Program-made: the position numbers and the translations under genes
Assembly (NCBI GenBank): GCA_963930655.1
Contig: OZ005615.1
Coordinates: forward strand, 8,140,001 to 8,204,000
Direction of reading: 5' to 3'
Origin: Myrica gale
Lineage: Eukaryota; Streptophyta; Magnoliopsida; Fagales; Myricaceae
Length of the DNA stretch: 64,000 bases
Notes under the pieces: model-generated
What the model was told of the DNA's origin: nothing
The model's input: the letters and a program-made list of their open reading frames with translations, nothing else
Databases searched by the model: none
Part shown: piece by piece, positions 12,989 to 25,278 of the stretch
Layout: each line of letters begins with the position of its first letter
Position numbering within the stretch: the first letter of the stretch is position 1

Positions 12989-15900
12989 CTAATTTGTCTT
13001 CTTTTATTTTCTTTTGTTATTTCAATTAACATTTTCTGTACTTAAGATTATAGGTACTGTTTTTTGGGGGTTCCTACATTTCCCATACAAATTCATACAA
13101 TTTGCAGCACTTGTTAAGTAGCAATCTTTATTCTTAATTAATTTGGAATAACAATTTGAGAACAGGAACTTTATTCTTAAATTCCAATTTCGTTGGTATT
13201 TCTTGAAACTATTAGAATACAAACTAAACAATTAGATATACATTACCCAATAGAAGCACTTCATATATGAGGTATAGAAAGGGTTAGATCTTTACAACAC
13301 CAAACAAAAATGTCCATTTTGGAGGAAGCGCGCGTATGGTCGATATATAGTTTCGTTTGCTTATAGTTAGATTTTATGTTATTTACGGCAAGCTGCACGC
13401 TTGGCTCACCTCATTTTCTGTAAATTTTCCCTGCAAATCCTTAATTTTCGTTGAAATAAATGGACGCTAAAACCCATTGGTACGGACGTACAAAGAAGAG
13501 CAGGAGAGACATGACATGCTACCTGTGCAGACACAACACAGAGTACTAGAAAGAGGGAAAAAGAAAAACCTCGTGAAGTGTAAAAGCCGGTACGTATAAG
13601 CCTACGAAAATGAACAATGTTTCCCCATTGGTTGAGACTCACAGATGATCGATCAGTTCGAGTTTTTGTCAGCTTAAACATCTGAAATCATGAAGGCTGA
13701 CTTCCTTCTGCTTTAATTTGGGTTGACAACGAAAAAGAGCGATAGCCCCTGGTCTATGAATCTATGATGCTATATACTCATGGGAAGCTAAACAATTTTC
13801 CCCAGAATAGTGCCTGTAGATGAAGTGCCTCTGGGTCCTCCCTCCCCTTCGGCCCCGGCCTACTGCATTCTTTACACGCTTTAATCATATAAGTGGCTGC
13901 TAACTAGTTCTTGCTCTTTCATCATTTAATTATTAATCTCCCTTTTCACTCAATAATGGAGCACATGACTTCTGTTGTGTAGCTTTACTACCTGCCACAG
14001 CTCACTGCTGATACGAGGATATGTGAGTTTCAAAAGAGCCGCGTCGACGAAATAATATCGCATGGATACCGCAAGTTCGGGGCACTAGGGAACCCTGCTG
14101 CCCCACCGACATGACCTTGAAATTTGTTTCCAATGCTTTGTATCGTTCACTGTATGCCTTAAAGGGGCAACGGCTTAGGTTTGCTAACGAGTCACATCAG
14201 TGCTATTTTTTCTTTTTTCCAGTTCTCTTTCTTTAGTTCTTTTTGTTCGGCAATTATCTTCAATTTCAATCTCGCACAATTCGCGGGAATAAACCAACAA
14301 GTATCCTCTGATCCGTTCGCCCCAAAAGAGTTCCACATTTACGTATTCCAAGTCTCTCTGATCAGATTGTTTTTCCTGTGGTCCTCGGCTACCTGAGCAA
14401 TGAACTGAAGGAATTTTTGTACACATGCGTGTAGGACATTCACTGTAATGTACATCGTAGGCAATAAATGTCACTCAGGTGAGTGAAGTACAGACACGTA
14501 AATGTTCTGGACGATCCATTTTAGGCCGGGCATGGTGTGGCCGCGCAAGCACCTGTCAGATTTTTCGAATTGTAACGACAAAGTCCTCCCGAAGTTCAGA
14601 TATAACTTGAAAAGGCCCTGAGAAAGGAATCTGTCTTTCACCTGCCTCCCGTGAAAATATTCGACTTCACAACTGATTCTGATCACCATCTAATCACGTT
14701 AATTTTTTTGTTTTTTGTTTTTTCTTTTTCAACAAGCATAATATCATACTGTATTAATAAAACAGGTGGATAGAGAAGGTGGGGGTGGAGGACCCCAACA
14801 AGCAAACCAATACATTCAAACTTGTCCGGTCACATAGTTTCCTGATACAAGGACCAAGAAAAAGGGACGCCAGCTTGACACAGTTTCTGAAGCAATCCAA
14901 CAGAGAGACTGCTTGGTTACATTTGCTGCAAAAAAATTTCACAGCAAGAAAGGGTACTGCATTGGTGACAGATTGCAAAGAGACGATTGATGAACATCGC
15001 CTTTCCAATCATCTCGTGTATTTCTTTTCCAATTACTGCTAGGGCAGCATACCTAGCCCAAAACCACTGCTCATGATCCAGTTGAGAACTCACCCATAAT
15101 TGGATGGATGGTTGAGTCAAAGGTTCGGTGGGTCAAGCTCAACAGGGAACTGGGGGAACACAAGTTGGCGGGATGTTGGAACAAAAACCATCACAAGTTC
15201 TTGACATAATAGCTCTTAGGGAATACTTGCTTATTAAAAGGGGCATTCGTGTCACTGTCGGTTTATTTTACAAGGGTCTGCAACTGCAAGTGTGCTTCGA
15301 AATCTGTGTTCAATTAAAAGTTCTAACTCTTGAAGTGGGCGTGGCCCTGGAGAAAGCAAGTCGGGGACCCCCCTAGTAAGTAGGATGTAGACTTCATCGT
15401 GGCCGTGCTTCTCCCGGTAGCTGTCATTGTCGATGTTGTCATTGTTAATGCAGCGACGGGCACAAAAGCTTTATACTGGACAGTGACAGATATAGTTTTA
15501 ACAGTTTATGAAAGAACACAAATCTCAATCTTACAACACAGGAATCTCGCACAGAAAGTATTCTTCCTTTAACTTGACCCGCTTGTGTTTTTGTGTAGCT
15601 CAATCATGTTCTGAACTCACATGCTTCAGAACCAGCTGAAAAGGTGTGGCTAATCCTATACAATGTAATAGAAGTTGGAGTGGTGGGCAGCCTTGCTCTT
15701 CTGCTTCTCCTTTGAGATGTAGAACATCAGACTGGACAGTATCTATTGCTTCTGACTACTGTCTGTAGTCACAACCACAACCTCTTTCTCACCTACATAG
15801 TTGAACACTACAGAGATCACAATTAGTTCCACTTCTATTAGGTTTGAATACCTCCTCAAGGCTCCTCACAATGTCAGTACCTTGTCCTGAGGCTTATCAT

Positions 15901-16269
15901 CACTGACTTCTCCTTGGACCTAAAGGCTATAGCACACCACCTTTGATTGCCACAAATCATATTACTTTAATAGGTTAAAACTTCGAAGCTTGCTCTTCCC
16001 ACAGATCATATTACTATAAGAAGATATAAATAAAAGTTCATGTAGCACACGAATATGTTTTAAGAGGTTGCCTGTACAAGGGGAATAGGTTTTATAACCT
16101 CAAAACCGCATCAGAAGCAAGTGATATACACAGGCAATAATATATTCAGGAACTCTAAGGTGTGGTTCCCAAATATTTAGGAGCGTTTCTTACTAATAGA
16201 TGGACATATACGGCATTCTTTAAGGCATCCAAAACCCACTGACCATTTCGAGCTCATTCTGCTTCATAG
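10523..16269. other. Intergenic DNA between the CACTA element and the XBAT35-like gene
   Basis: No gene could be supported over these 5.7 kb. About 10750-11050 is AT-rich and similar in style to the MITEs elsewhere in the window. A TA microsatellite lies at 12954-12986. About 14700-15130 is less AT-rich and has several short overlapping open frames, but none shows a recognisable domain. The last 150-200 bp are probably the 3' UTR of the XBAT35-like gene. Confidence 0.45.
12954..12986. repeat. (TA)n microsatellite
   Basis: A perfect run of about 16 TA units in AT-rich intergenic DNA. Confidence 0.95.
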
Positions 16270-17779
16270 TCAAACAGCATACAGCCTTATAATCTGGTCA
16301 ATCTTGGCACGACAAACAGGGCAACCCCACTTCTTGGCTTTGATCTCATTCAAACAAGACATGCATCCAGCCATGTGGCCACAGGGAATGCATGCCCCCT
16401 CGACTGGAGCATCCAAGCATATCACGCAAGATAATGCACCTCCATCCTCTTTCCTTTCACCAGCTCTAGCAGGTTCATCCTTGGTAATTGGAGATGATTT
16501 GTCCACAGGAGTGAAATCAATAGCTGGGTAATGAATAGGACCATCTTCTATGATGTCATCAGCAATTGCTGGAGCTGATGGGATCGAACCTTGGGTGCGA
16601 TTTGTTTGAGTTGAAGTAACATAGTTGGGGTTCTGGGTTTGCTGACTTGGATTGCCTTCAGGGCCGGTTTCATGCATTGCGCACTCAGAACTAGTATTCT
16701 GTGAAGGTGCTACTGGAATGCCCACAGAGTTATTCAAACTAACAGATGAACTTGCTTCAGAGCTTGGGTGGGCAAGAAGGGTTGGTCTATCCTGCAAAGC
16801 AGACTGAATCGAGGCATTGATAGCCATTTCCATTTCTAAATCTTCAGCAGCTTTGGGTGCAGTGGTTGGAACAACTGGGGTCTGATTATCATGCACAAAT
16901 GCAGAAGGCATTGCCTAGAAATTTCAAAAGCATTCATTCATTAAAGAAAGGGGAAAAAATGTCCAAAGAAGTTGAGTACCCTTATAAACTTCTAAGAAAC
17001 AGGAATCTTCATACAATGATTGAGGCGGATTTTCCCATATTTAGCAGAAATATGTCAGAAGTTCCCATGCATGTGAAAATTCTTAAAGTAGTCAAACTCT
17101 GCCCACGCATTAATTTAAAGATTAAACATCACCGATTAGAGAAAACAAAAACAGTTAAGTACTTCGAAAGGCTTGTTAGTGAGTGAGGAAATATACATCA
17201 GCAACCATTCTGCTGCTACAGCTGTGACTTTAGGACCATATTTATTTCCTTCATTTTTTTTAACTCTTAAGAAATATATTCCTCAACATACCACGCGCAC
17301 TCATGCACACACATGTAAATGTCAGACTTCACAACATTTTAGCCAAATTATGTCTGCAAGGAGGTAAACATGTCCAGCCAAGCTGAACTTTGAGCTGTTT
17401 GACCATGTAGCTAATTATTTATATCTTGCATGTGCCAGAGAATCAAATAATTGGTAAGCAATGTATAATTTCAACTCTTAAAAGTGCTTTTTATCAGTAT
17501 GATATGTCCAAAGCAAATTACAATGGGGAATTGGTAGGGCTTCATAGACACGAGAACGCATTGAAGGCAAATTAAAAAGAAGAAAACCATTGAATCCAAA
17601 CCAGGGAAAAATCAGCTGAAGGCATATGATTAGGCATTAACGTCCCTTCATCCCATCCAATGGTTTCATGCTTAAACGAATTTAAGATTAATCTTATTTC
17701 TAATCTTTAAGCAAGAGAATTAAATAATAGTGAGGGCAAATTTGGTTGTCTTCTTCTTATTGACCCATCCACAACTCCA

Positions 17780-17835
<56 letters not shown>

Positions 17836-20800
17836 ATGCATGCCACGTATTGGACCTTCCCAGTAAGTGTGTCACCATTAAGGCGACCATTGGCACTACA
17901 GTTCCAGAGACATAGCCCAGTATGCGGTTTTCTGTAAGTTGTGACCATTAACTATGCCAGCACCACTGTGGATGATATTTACTGGGCAACTACTCACTTT
18001 TAAGAATAATAAAACCAAATTATTGTTGTTGAATCCAATACCAAATCCAACTCCACGTATAGTTGAGTCTGTTTCATATTGCAGATGTCTCAGTCACGTC
18101 TTATGTCATTGAGGCCACAATTATTAACGGCATATTATGATTGGTATGCAGAACATCACACGTATTATGATCTCGCCATTCAATATTTCAATCGCTTATG
18201 ATAATCTCCATGAGTTTGCTCTCCTTATGGCCCTAATATTTAAAATTAGGTATCAAACAATTACCTACTGCAACTTATCTGCAGGAAAAGCATAAACCTA
18301 CAGTCCATGAAACAGGTGCTTCCACATTTGCACTTAAACATAAACAAATTACTTTCTTACTTGATGATGACAAGTCATAAACACCTCCCCAAACAATCGG
18401 CACATACTTCCCTGTAAATACCTGACTTCTGCTTTCGCTCTGTGCATCAGATGAAAGAATAAAATCTGTAACAGGAGTGTGGATATGGTACCTGTGGAAT
18501 TCCTTTGCAGGCATCACAAAACCACCGAAGTTGTCGCCTGTCACTTTCACTTGCAGGTGCAAGCTTGATGCGTGTTTCTGAAATTAAAGCATGCTATGTT
18601 CAACATATGAACTAAAACTGCTAATTCTCAAGCATAACAGCCATAGGAAGCCTACTTAAGTGGTGTCTGATTGTTAAAATTTTGGGGTATGGGAGTTGGA
18701 GAAAAAGTTAAGATAGTTTATGAGAGTTAGTGAAAACGTGAAGAGAGAGAAGATTTGAATGAATATTATAATGAAAAAGAATAATTTGATGGGGAAGAGA
18801 GATTACTTTGTAATTTTTTTAATTAGGCTCAAAATTTTGAGTGCCAAACCACCTTAATAAATTTTGGCACTAAAACACCACCTTAATAAGGTCCAATTTT
18901 TACACGGGCTATATTGGGCAAGACAACTATGGATTCATGGCTGGAGAACAACATTAGGGGTGTTTAGTGCCACCGGAAAAATCAGGTGGCACCGGCACTG
19001 GGTTGCAGGGGTACGAGCAACCCGGTGCCAGTGTAGGTGTGCCTTTTTGTTAAAAATCCAGGGGTAATCCCGGTTCCCAGGTTACCTGGCATCGGGTTCC
19101 CGGACACCGGAAACTCGGGTTAAAAAAAAACTCGAAAGAAACGAAACTCAAGTTAAACGAGCGTTTTGTTGTGAATGTACTAAGTTAGTAAGTGAAGTTC
19201 TTGAAGCCCCTAACGCAAACCGCACTCTAGCCAGCCGGCCCTAAGCCCCTAACGCAGCACGACAACAGCTCCCTTCCCAGTCCCCACCCCGTGTGGCCAT
19301 GTGTGCCTCTCCCTCTTTCCCTTCCGGCCCTCCCTCTCCTGCCGTCCAACGCACAGTAGCAGTGGCCCAGGTATCTGTTAGCTTTGTGTTCTGACAGTAA
19401 AAGAAAGAAGAAAGAATGGTAGCTTTGAATTTGGGTATTTTTCTTTATGTGCTCGGATTGGTATGTGGTAATTGGGCTTCAAATTTTTCTTTGGCCGACT
19501 TGTGCTTTTTAATCATAATCTTTAGGGTTTGTTATTCAATTTTTCCCCTATGTTTGCAATTTTTAGGGTTTAACAATGAGCTGTGTAGTTTTGTAAAAAT
19601 CATATTGCATTAATGCATTGTGTAGTGAATTTCGTAGCTTTAGATATTGTGAAGTTGTAGATATGGTAAAAATCCATGTGTATGATGAACCCATCCTAGA
19701 ATGTGTATGATGAACCCATCCTGTCAAGCAATCTTATCTAAAAGGAGAAAACCATTATGTTGGCATTGTCAATCGTGTAGTAAAAATCATATTGCATTGT
19801 GTAGTGAATATGCTGAATGAATGTTAGATAGTCATCCAAACATAATGAGGAATAGTCCAAATTGCTTTATGAATCAAACAATCACGGTATGGTTTGCAAT
19901 GGTAAAGATAGGAGCTGGCAATGGAGATCCATTATACCCAAATGATTTGGCTGGTCGTTTAGTTGTGTCACTAAATTCTCTCTTATATAAATATGTATGT
20001 GTCAAACATTGATATTCCAGAATTACTAGATTGCAGTTTTGGTTTTCTGGTACATTTTTGTCAATTTCTGGTCCTAGAGAATTGTATTTCACATGGTGTA
20101 TCCTAGATGTCTTATTTACCAATCTCTTATTTTTCAGTTTAAGTTTCCTTTTTTTTTTATAAGTATTTTCAGTTTAAGTTTCCTGGTAGATATTCGATTG
20201 AGTTGTTATGTCATTTCCATTATGGAGAAGTGTCCACTCCTAGCCTTGCCACTGTGATTTTCATGGACTCCTGGTCATATGGAATTGATATTTAACATGG
20301 CCTTTATATCAATCTTTTGATTCTCAAATGGATGGTTAAGGACTCAAATGTATCTGTTACACCAATAAGGAGGCTGAAATTCGCTGATAGACTAAGAACT
20401 ACAATTTCACCACAATGCAAGGTGGGTGGAATTGCTTAGCTGGGGTCTTAATGTTTAGCGATCTGTTTATACTTGTATTAGTTTGGAATTTGGATTTTAT
20501 AAGTTTGGATTGTATTAGTTTAGAATTTGGATTGTATTACTTTTGGTTGGATTATTGATTTTGGATTGGATTGAATTGTAATAGTTCGGATTAGATTATT
20601 GATTTTGGATTGGATTGTATTAGTTTAGATTGTATTATTGATTTTCGATTGGATTGGATTGTATTAGTTTGGATTGGATTGTATTAGTGTAGAGTTTATA
20701 TTTTCTATGCGTGTAATATGTTAAAAAAATGGTTCAATATGAATGTAGAATTACCGGAAACCGCCACCGTTAAGGGCCGGTTTTTGCCCTTAATGGTGTA

Positions 20801-23737
20801 GGTGTAGGTGACATTTTTTAAAAAACCGGCATATCTGGTGTAGGTGCGGGTTTTGGCCAAAATCGGCACCTACACCGGGGTTGAACAACCATAAACAGTA
20901 TGGGAATAGGATTAGTCCCACTTTCTCATCCACCTGACTTATAGGCTACCTAACACTTTTGTCATGTGCTTCTTAATTCTCCCATTGCTAACAACATTTA
21001 GTTCAACTTTTTATTCAACTTCATGCTTTTAAATAGGTTTGAACAATCCGACAACATTTATACTTACGTCTATGTTTTCGAGACCTACACCTCGCCTCTT
21101 GGGAGGTGAAAACAGTTCGCCTTCGCCTCCGGCCTCTTGAGACTATGCATGAACATAAAAACTAATTAAGATGCAGATATATGTATCTGGCTCTGCAACA
21201 CCGAATAAAGGATCTCAAGAGGAAAATTTCAGCAATGAGAAATTACTTGTGGAGGTCTCATGTATTGTTACCGAAGGATCAGACTGGTGAAGATTTAGTT
21301 CATCCAAATTGGCTTTCCATAATGCTACGACCATACGTGGTTGGGCATCCTGTTCATTCATCCAATGCACTATATCAGAAGACTACCAAAACATGAGCCC
21401 CGTTAGGTAGTAACAGAAGAAAAACATATTAATTGAATAGAAGGCACAGAGATATTAGATCTATCAAATCCAAACAGGCATACTACTCTCAAATAGAAAG
21501 GTTAAATGGTTAAGTTCAGAGATTTCAGAATAAAATTGAAGGTAATCTACCAGCAGGATGCTTTAAAATTGGGTATACTTTCACACACCAAAATCACTTC
21601 ATTGTGCATGCCACAACAAATGGAAAAAGGAACAGGGGCAGTGGTACTTCACAAACTTCTGATCAAGGCTTCAAATGGCAGTCGATATAAAACTGGACTG
21701 TCTAGCTGCAACAGGGTTAGATATTGAAGTGACAAACAAAATAGGAACTGTGGGCCAGAGTTGGATCACATGGGACCCTTGACAGATAGCTAACAGCACG
21801 ATAATGATGTAGGATTGAAGGTCTCTACCACCCCGGATAAAAATACCATAATATGTGGAAAAATTGCAATTTCGTAATTTGATTCCTTTCTGGTCGAAAA
21901 GAAGACGATAGCACATTTGGGAGTAACTTTGGCTCTAATGCTCAACCTACATTATTTTTCAAGCTCAATACGACAGTTCAAACGATTTACAGAATTAGAT
22001 TATTGTTCTTTTTCAAATCACCCCCCCCCCCTTCTCCACCCCTTCCTCTATACACAAATGAAACTGAAACCAAGATCAAGAGCTTAAGAAACTATTTACA
22101 AGCATTCCCATGAAAGCGGCCAAACCAATCATATATGAATCAAATAGTTTGGCAGACTGCTTAGTACATTTTATCATCATACCTGTAGACTAGGGTATAT
22201 GGCCAGCTCCAACTTCAGAGGCTTTATAGGATTACGTGAACCACAGGGAAGCACAACGACCCAACTGCCAGAAATGCAATAACAAGAGGCATGACTACGG
22301 AAAGCTTTGTCCGACCAATTCAATACACAGTATGCAAAAATGGGGAAAATTTATAAGTGCCAATGGAAGTCCAGCCCATTTGGCTATATCATTGAGGACA
22401 ACTCAATGAATAATTAAAGAGGGAGGGTGGGGATGAGGGATATAAAGGAACGCAGGTAAACCAAAATAAGACATAAGGAAAATGATATCCCGCGAGACCC
22501 ACACTTTTCGTGAGAGTAATTGAGGTGCCAACACTTCAAGAAAACCTGGCCCATAAAGTTCACGCAGCCAACCAGAGAATAAACAAATATGACCCTGCAA
22601 AGCAACAGAAAAATATTATGCGCAAGGAGCTTGAAAACTGAAAATGAAAAATCCTGCTAAGACTGGATTTTGTATTGCATTAGAATGTCATCACAGTACA
22701 AATTTAGGTATACCTCAACAGCACGAACAACATTGATGTGGCCCTTGACCCTAGCAGCATCAAGCGGGGTTTGACAATCATCATTCATTACCAACGCATT
22801 CGCTGAAAAATAAAAAGAGAACATTTTAGTGTACCAAAAACAGGAGACACAATCTTTTTGTCCGTCTAGCAGAGATTCAGATGGAATTTCTATATGGTAA
22901 GAGTCAGCGCACCTCCATGCATAAGTAGTAACTTCACAGTATTTTCAAGGCCTCTTTTAGCCGCATGATGCAACGGAGTCCCAGCTTGACGACCTACAAC
23001 ATATTAAAACATGATGGATGAGGTTGACCCCAGACGAATGATGTACAAATATAGACAAGCACACACATGAAACATCAATAATTAAGAATTGCAAACACGG
23101 ACTCCTATGCACTAAAGATGAGTTTCTTCATGTCAATGAATCATTAAATGAAAAACTAATGCTTTCAATCGTATAATCCATCGAGGAAACAACTAGAAGA
23201 ACAACAACAATAGCAACAAATAGGAACAGAAGAGAATGCTTTGTTACACGTTTCTACTCGATGCTTTGTTATGGCATAATAATTCTAGATAACAAAAATT
23301 AAACCAGAAAAAAAAAACAATCAAATTATATCATTTCTGTGAAGAAAGAGACAGAGATCACAAAGAATAAAAAAAATTAAAATGAAAATACCGGGCCGAA
23401 ACGCATTGACATTTGCCCCGAGTTCTATCAAGGTTTTTGCAACATTAAAAAGCTCCGGAGTCAAACATGCCGCAATCAAAGGGGTTTTCCCCTCTCTGTC
23501 AATCCACTGCACCACATACCGCAATAATCAATTGCAAAAGCACCAGTCACAAATCTCAAATTGTAAAACCTTTTCAAAATCACCATCAATACCTCTGAAA
23601 ACCATAAGTCAGTTATTTTGGTTTCGTGGAATTACCTCGAGGCCTGCACCTTCTCTACGAAGGGCTTTGATGCCCTCTACGTTGCCATTACAAACTTGCT
23701 GGTAGAGGAGCTCGCCCTTGGATTGCTGTTGTCCCAT
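16270..23737 (-). CDS. XBAT35: XBAT35-like E3 ubiquitin ligase: ankyrin repeats plus C3HC4 RING
   Basis: Ten exons read on the minus strand: 23636-23737, 23392-23506, 22913-22993, 22714-22802, 22503-22594, 22183-22264, 21247-21349, 21068-21142 (cassette), 18492-18577 and 16270-16914. Every junction has GT/AG and phases agree, giving 489 aa (464 without the cassette); Arabidopsis XBAT35 is about 460 aa. The N-terminus MGQQQSKGELLYQQ has Gly2, so N-myristoylation is possible. Ankyrin repeats cover about 30-130 (DREGKTPLIAACLTPELF, AGTPLHHAAKRGLENTVKLL, DDCQTPLDAARVKGHINVVR). A plant-specific region follows (ICLFSGWLRELYGPGFL, then RWFCDACKGIPQ). The C-terminal RING at about 438-476 has CVIC, CGH, CMSC and CPVC, and ends DQIIRLYAV. 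Family role: ubiquitin transfer, linked in Arabidopsis to ethylene-controlled apical hook growth. The 2-kb intron between exons 8 and 9 is swollen by transposons. The XBAT34/35 subgroup is nearly certain; orthology is inferred. Confidence 0.92.
17782..17831. repeat. (CT)25 microsatellite in the last XBAT35-like intron
   Basis: An uninterrupted CT run of about 50 bp inside the intron between the last two exons of the XBAT35-like gene. Confidence 0.95.
18664..18855 (-). mobile_element. AT-rich MITE, copy 1 (XBAT35-like intron)
   Basis: About 190 bp that match, in reverse complement, the copy at 36343-36545. Shared phrases include TGATTGTTAAAATTTTGGGG and TTTGAATGAATATTATAAT. It lies in the large intron of the XBAT35-like gene, next to the hAT-type element. 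It has no coding capacity. The exact ends and TSD are not clear. Confidence 0.7.
18955..20893. mobile_element. hAT-type non-autonomous element in the XBAT35-like intron
   Basis: A 1.94-kb insertion with hAT-like ends. The left end reads TAGGGGTGTTTAGTGCCACC. The right end, reverse-complemented, reads TATGGTTGTTCAACCCCGGT. The flanking 8-mers AACAACAT (18947-18954) and AACAGTAT (20894-20901) agree at 6 of 8 positions, which fits an aged 8-bp hAT target duplication. Both subterminal regions are rich in GGTGCCAC/CCGGTGTAGGTG motifs. I see no hAT transposase (no dimerisation domain). Imperfect TTGGATTGTATTAG repeats fill about 20479-20695. Confidence 0.7.
20479..20695. repeat. Imperfect TTGGATTGTATTAG tandem repeats
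   Basis: Many diverged head-to-tail copies of a 14-25 bp unit around TTGGATTGTATTAGTTT, all inside the hAT-type element in the XBAT35-like intron. Confidence 0.8.
21068..21142 (-). other. 75-nt symmetric Arg-rich cassette exon of the XBAT35-like gene
   Basis: The acceptor is ...GCATAG and the donor is a perfect GTAAGT. The exon is 75 nt, phase 1 at both ends, so including or skipping it keeps the downstream frame. It encodes SRGRRRRRTVFTSQEARCR then SRKHR, at about residues 222-247. Joined to the next exon it gives HRQTRIKLAPA, closely resembling the RQTRLK-type sequence I recall at this place in XBAT35. In Arabidopsis XBAT35, exon 8 carries a nuclear localisation signal and its skipping gives a non-nuclear isoform (established). 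The position and basic content here suggest the same switch. Confidence 0.8.
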
Positions 23738-24781
23738 TTTAACACCAAGAGGGCGAAGATCTCACGAGTTCTGATGGAAAGTTGAATATATTTCCCAGGA
23801 AAGTTGGGAAGACTGGAATTGGAATCAAAGAGAAAAGTCTAGAAATTGGAATCACAAAACGGAATCGAAAATCCAGGGCTAAGAACGGAAATACAAGAAA
23901 TTAAATGATTTAGAATAGTATTTTGATAATCATTTGGGCCGCCTTCCTTAGCAGAGAAGAAATTTAGGAAGTCAAGAGGTCTAGAGGGGGAAGGAAAAAA
24001 TTTAGGTAGGGGGTAAGCGATGACACGTCGGTGATCGGTTGGAACAACAAATTGATAAGTTGGTTTTCACACCTTTTTTTTAGGATTTTAACTGTATTAA
24101 CGAAGCTCCACGGAATATATTCAGAATTCAAACACAAATATCAATACATTTTATACTATCTCTAATAATTTTTTTATTTTTTATTTAACATAAATTTTAT
24201 TCTCTGTACTTTTTCACATAACTCCAATATGTTTTTATTAAACAATTAAATCAAATCATTTCTCTCTCCACTTTACACAAATACCAATAAAATATTATTC
24301 AACATAAATATTCACAACTTCTCGAGTATGTTCGGTTAAGGTGTTTTGTGAGGATTTTTAGTGTTTTGAGAATTTTTATGTGATGTTAACTTTATTGGTA
24401 TGCGTGTTGTAGTTATATTTATGTGATGTGAAAAATTATGTTTAGTTGTAAAATCCTGAGGATTCATGGTAAACGAACAACGTCAAATTTTTTACATTTT
24501 TACTCAAAACGAACATAACACTATCGGCCATGACCGGTGGGTCTTAGAGGGCCCATATCCATCGTTGCAACAACTTTCTTCCGAAAAGCGAGTAAGAAAG
24601 AATAATAAAAAGCAAAGAAATAATGCGAGAGGCTAACTTCGCAAATTACGGGAATAATTAATTTTTTTTAGATTACTAGAGAAATCTAGACACCGAATAC
24701 TAGTATTTTTCTAGTATTGATTTATTAATTATTTAGCATTGAATTTTCGAAAGAAATTAATACTATTAATTATGAAAAAAT
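23738..24781. promoter_or_regulatory. Upstream region of the XBAT35-like gene
   Basis: This is the presumed 5' UTR and promoter of the minus-strand XBAT35-like gene. It holds no gene. About 24100-24320 is AT-rich, with phrases like those in the MITEs elsewhere in the window. No single regulatory motif can be assigned with confidence. Confidence 0.35.
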
Positions 24782-25278
24782 GCTTAATTACCTTACAGGT
24801 CCTTGTGGTATCCGATTTTTACAAAATAGTCTCTATAGTATGATTTTCAATAAAATGGTTCTTGTGGTATAGTTTTGAGACAAATTAGTCCCTCCGTCCA
24901 ACTGTCGTTACCCACTTAACTAGAGAGTGTTGTATATGTCACTTTCCATTCACGCGTTGACACGTCAGCAACCGTCTTGGATCGAACCAATCAAGTCTGA
25001 GGTTGAGGCTTAGACTAATTCTACGAGCTAAAAGAAGTATATCACTCGTGATTTGGATACTAATGTTAAAAAACACGTGTCAAAGCGTGAATGACGCTGA
25101 CGTGGCATGTACAACACTCTCCCGACAGTTAAATAGAGGGACTAATTTGTCTCAAAACTATACCACGGGGACTATTTTGTTGAAAGTCATACCACAAAGA
25201 CTAATTTGTCTCAAAACTATACCACAGAGACTATTTTATAAAAGTCGGATACCACATGGACATGTAAGGTAATTAAGC
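24782..25278. mobile_element. Foldback / long-TIR MITE upstream of the XBAT35-like gene
   Basis: A 497-bp element with imperfect inverted arms of about 130 bp. The outer 14 bp are perfect (GCTTAATTACCTTA and its complement TAAGGTAATTAAGC). Each arm repeats phrases such as ACAAATTAGTC and GTGGTATAGTTTTGAGACAA. Both sides are bordered by A-rich tracts, so a target duplication of A-rich sequence is possible but not provable. It has no coding capacity and is similar in size and design to the element at 5257-5752. Confidence 0.8.

Noticed and set aside
13406-13681. A 91-aa minus-strand frame with a hydrophobic stretch
   Set aside because: No family similarity recognised and no supporting context; likely chance.
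14754-15120. Overlapping short frames that might be the 3' end of a LINE or another transposon
   Set aside because: No zinc-knuckle, RT or RNase H motif could be read and no TSD or A-tail was found.
20479-20695. Repeat array that might be read as CRISPR-like
   Set aside because: Units are diverged, adjoining and lack constant spacers; it is an imperfect minisatellite inside a hAT-type element.
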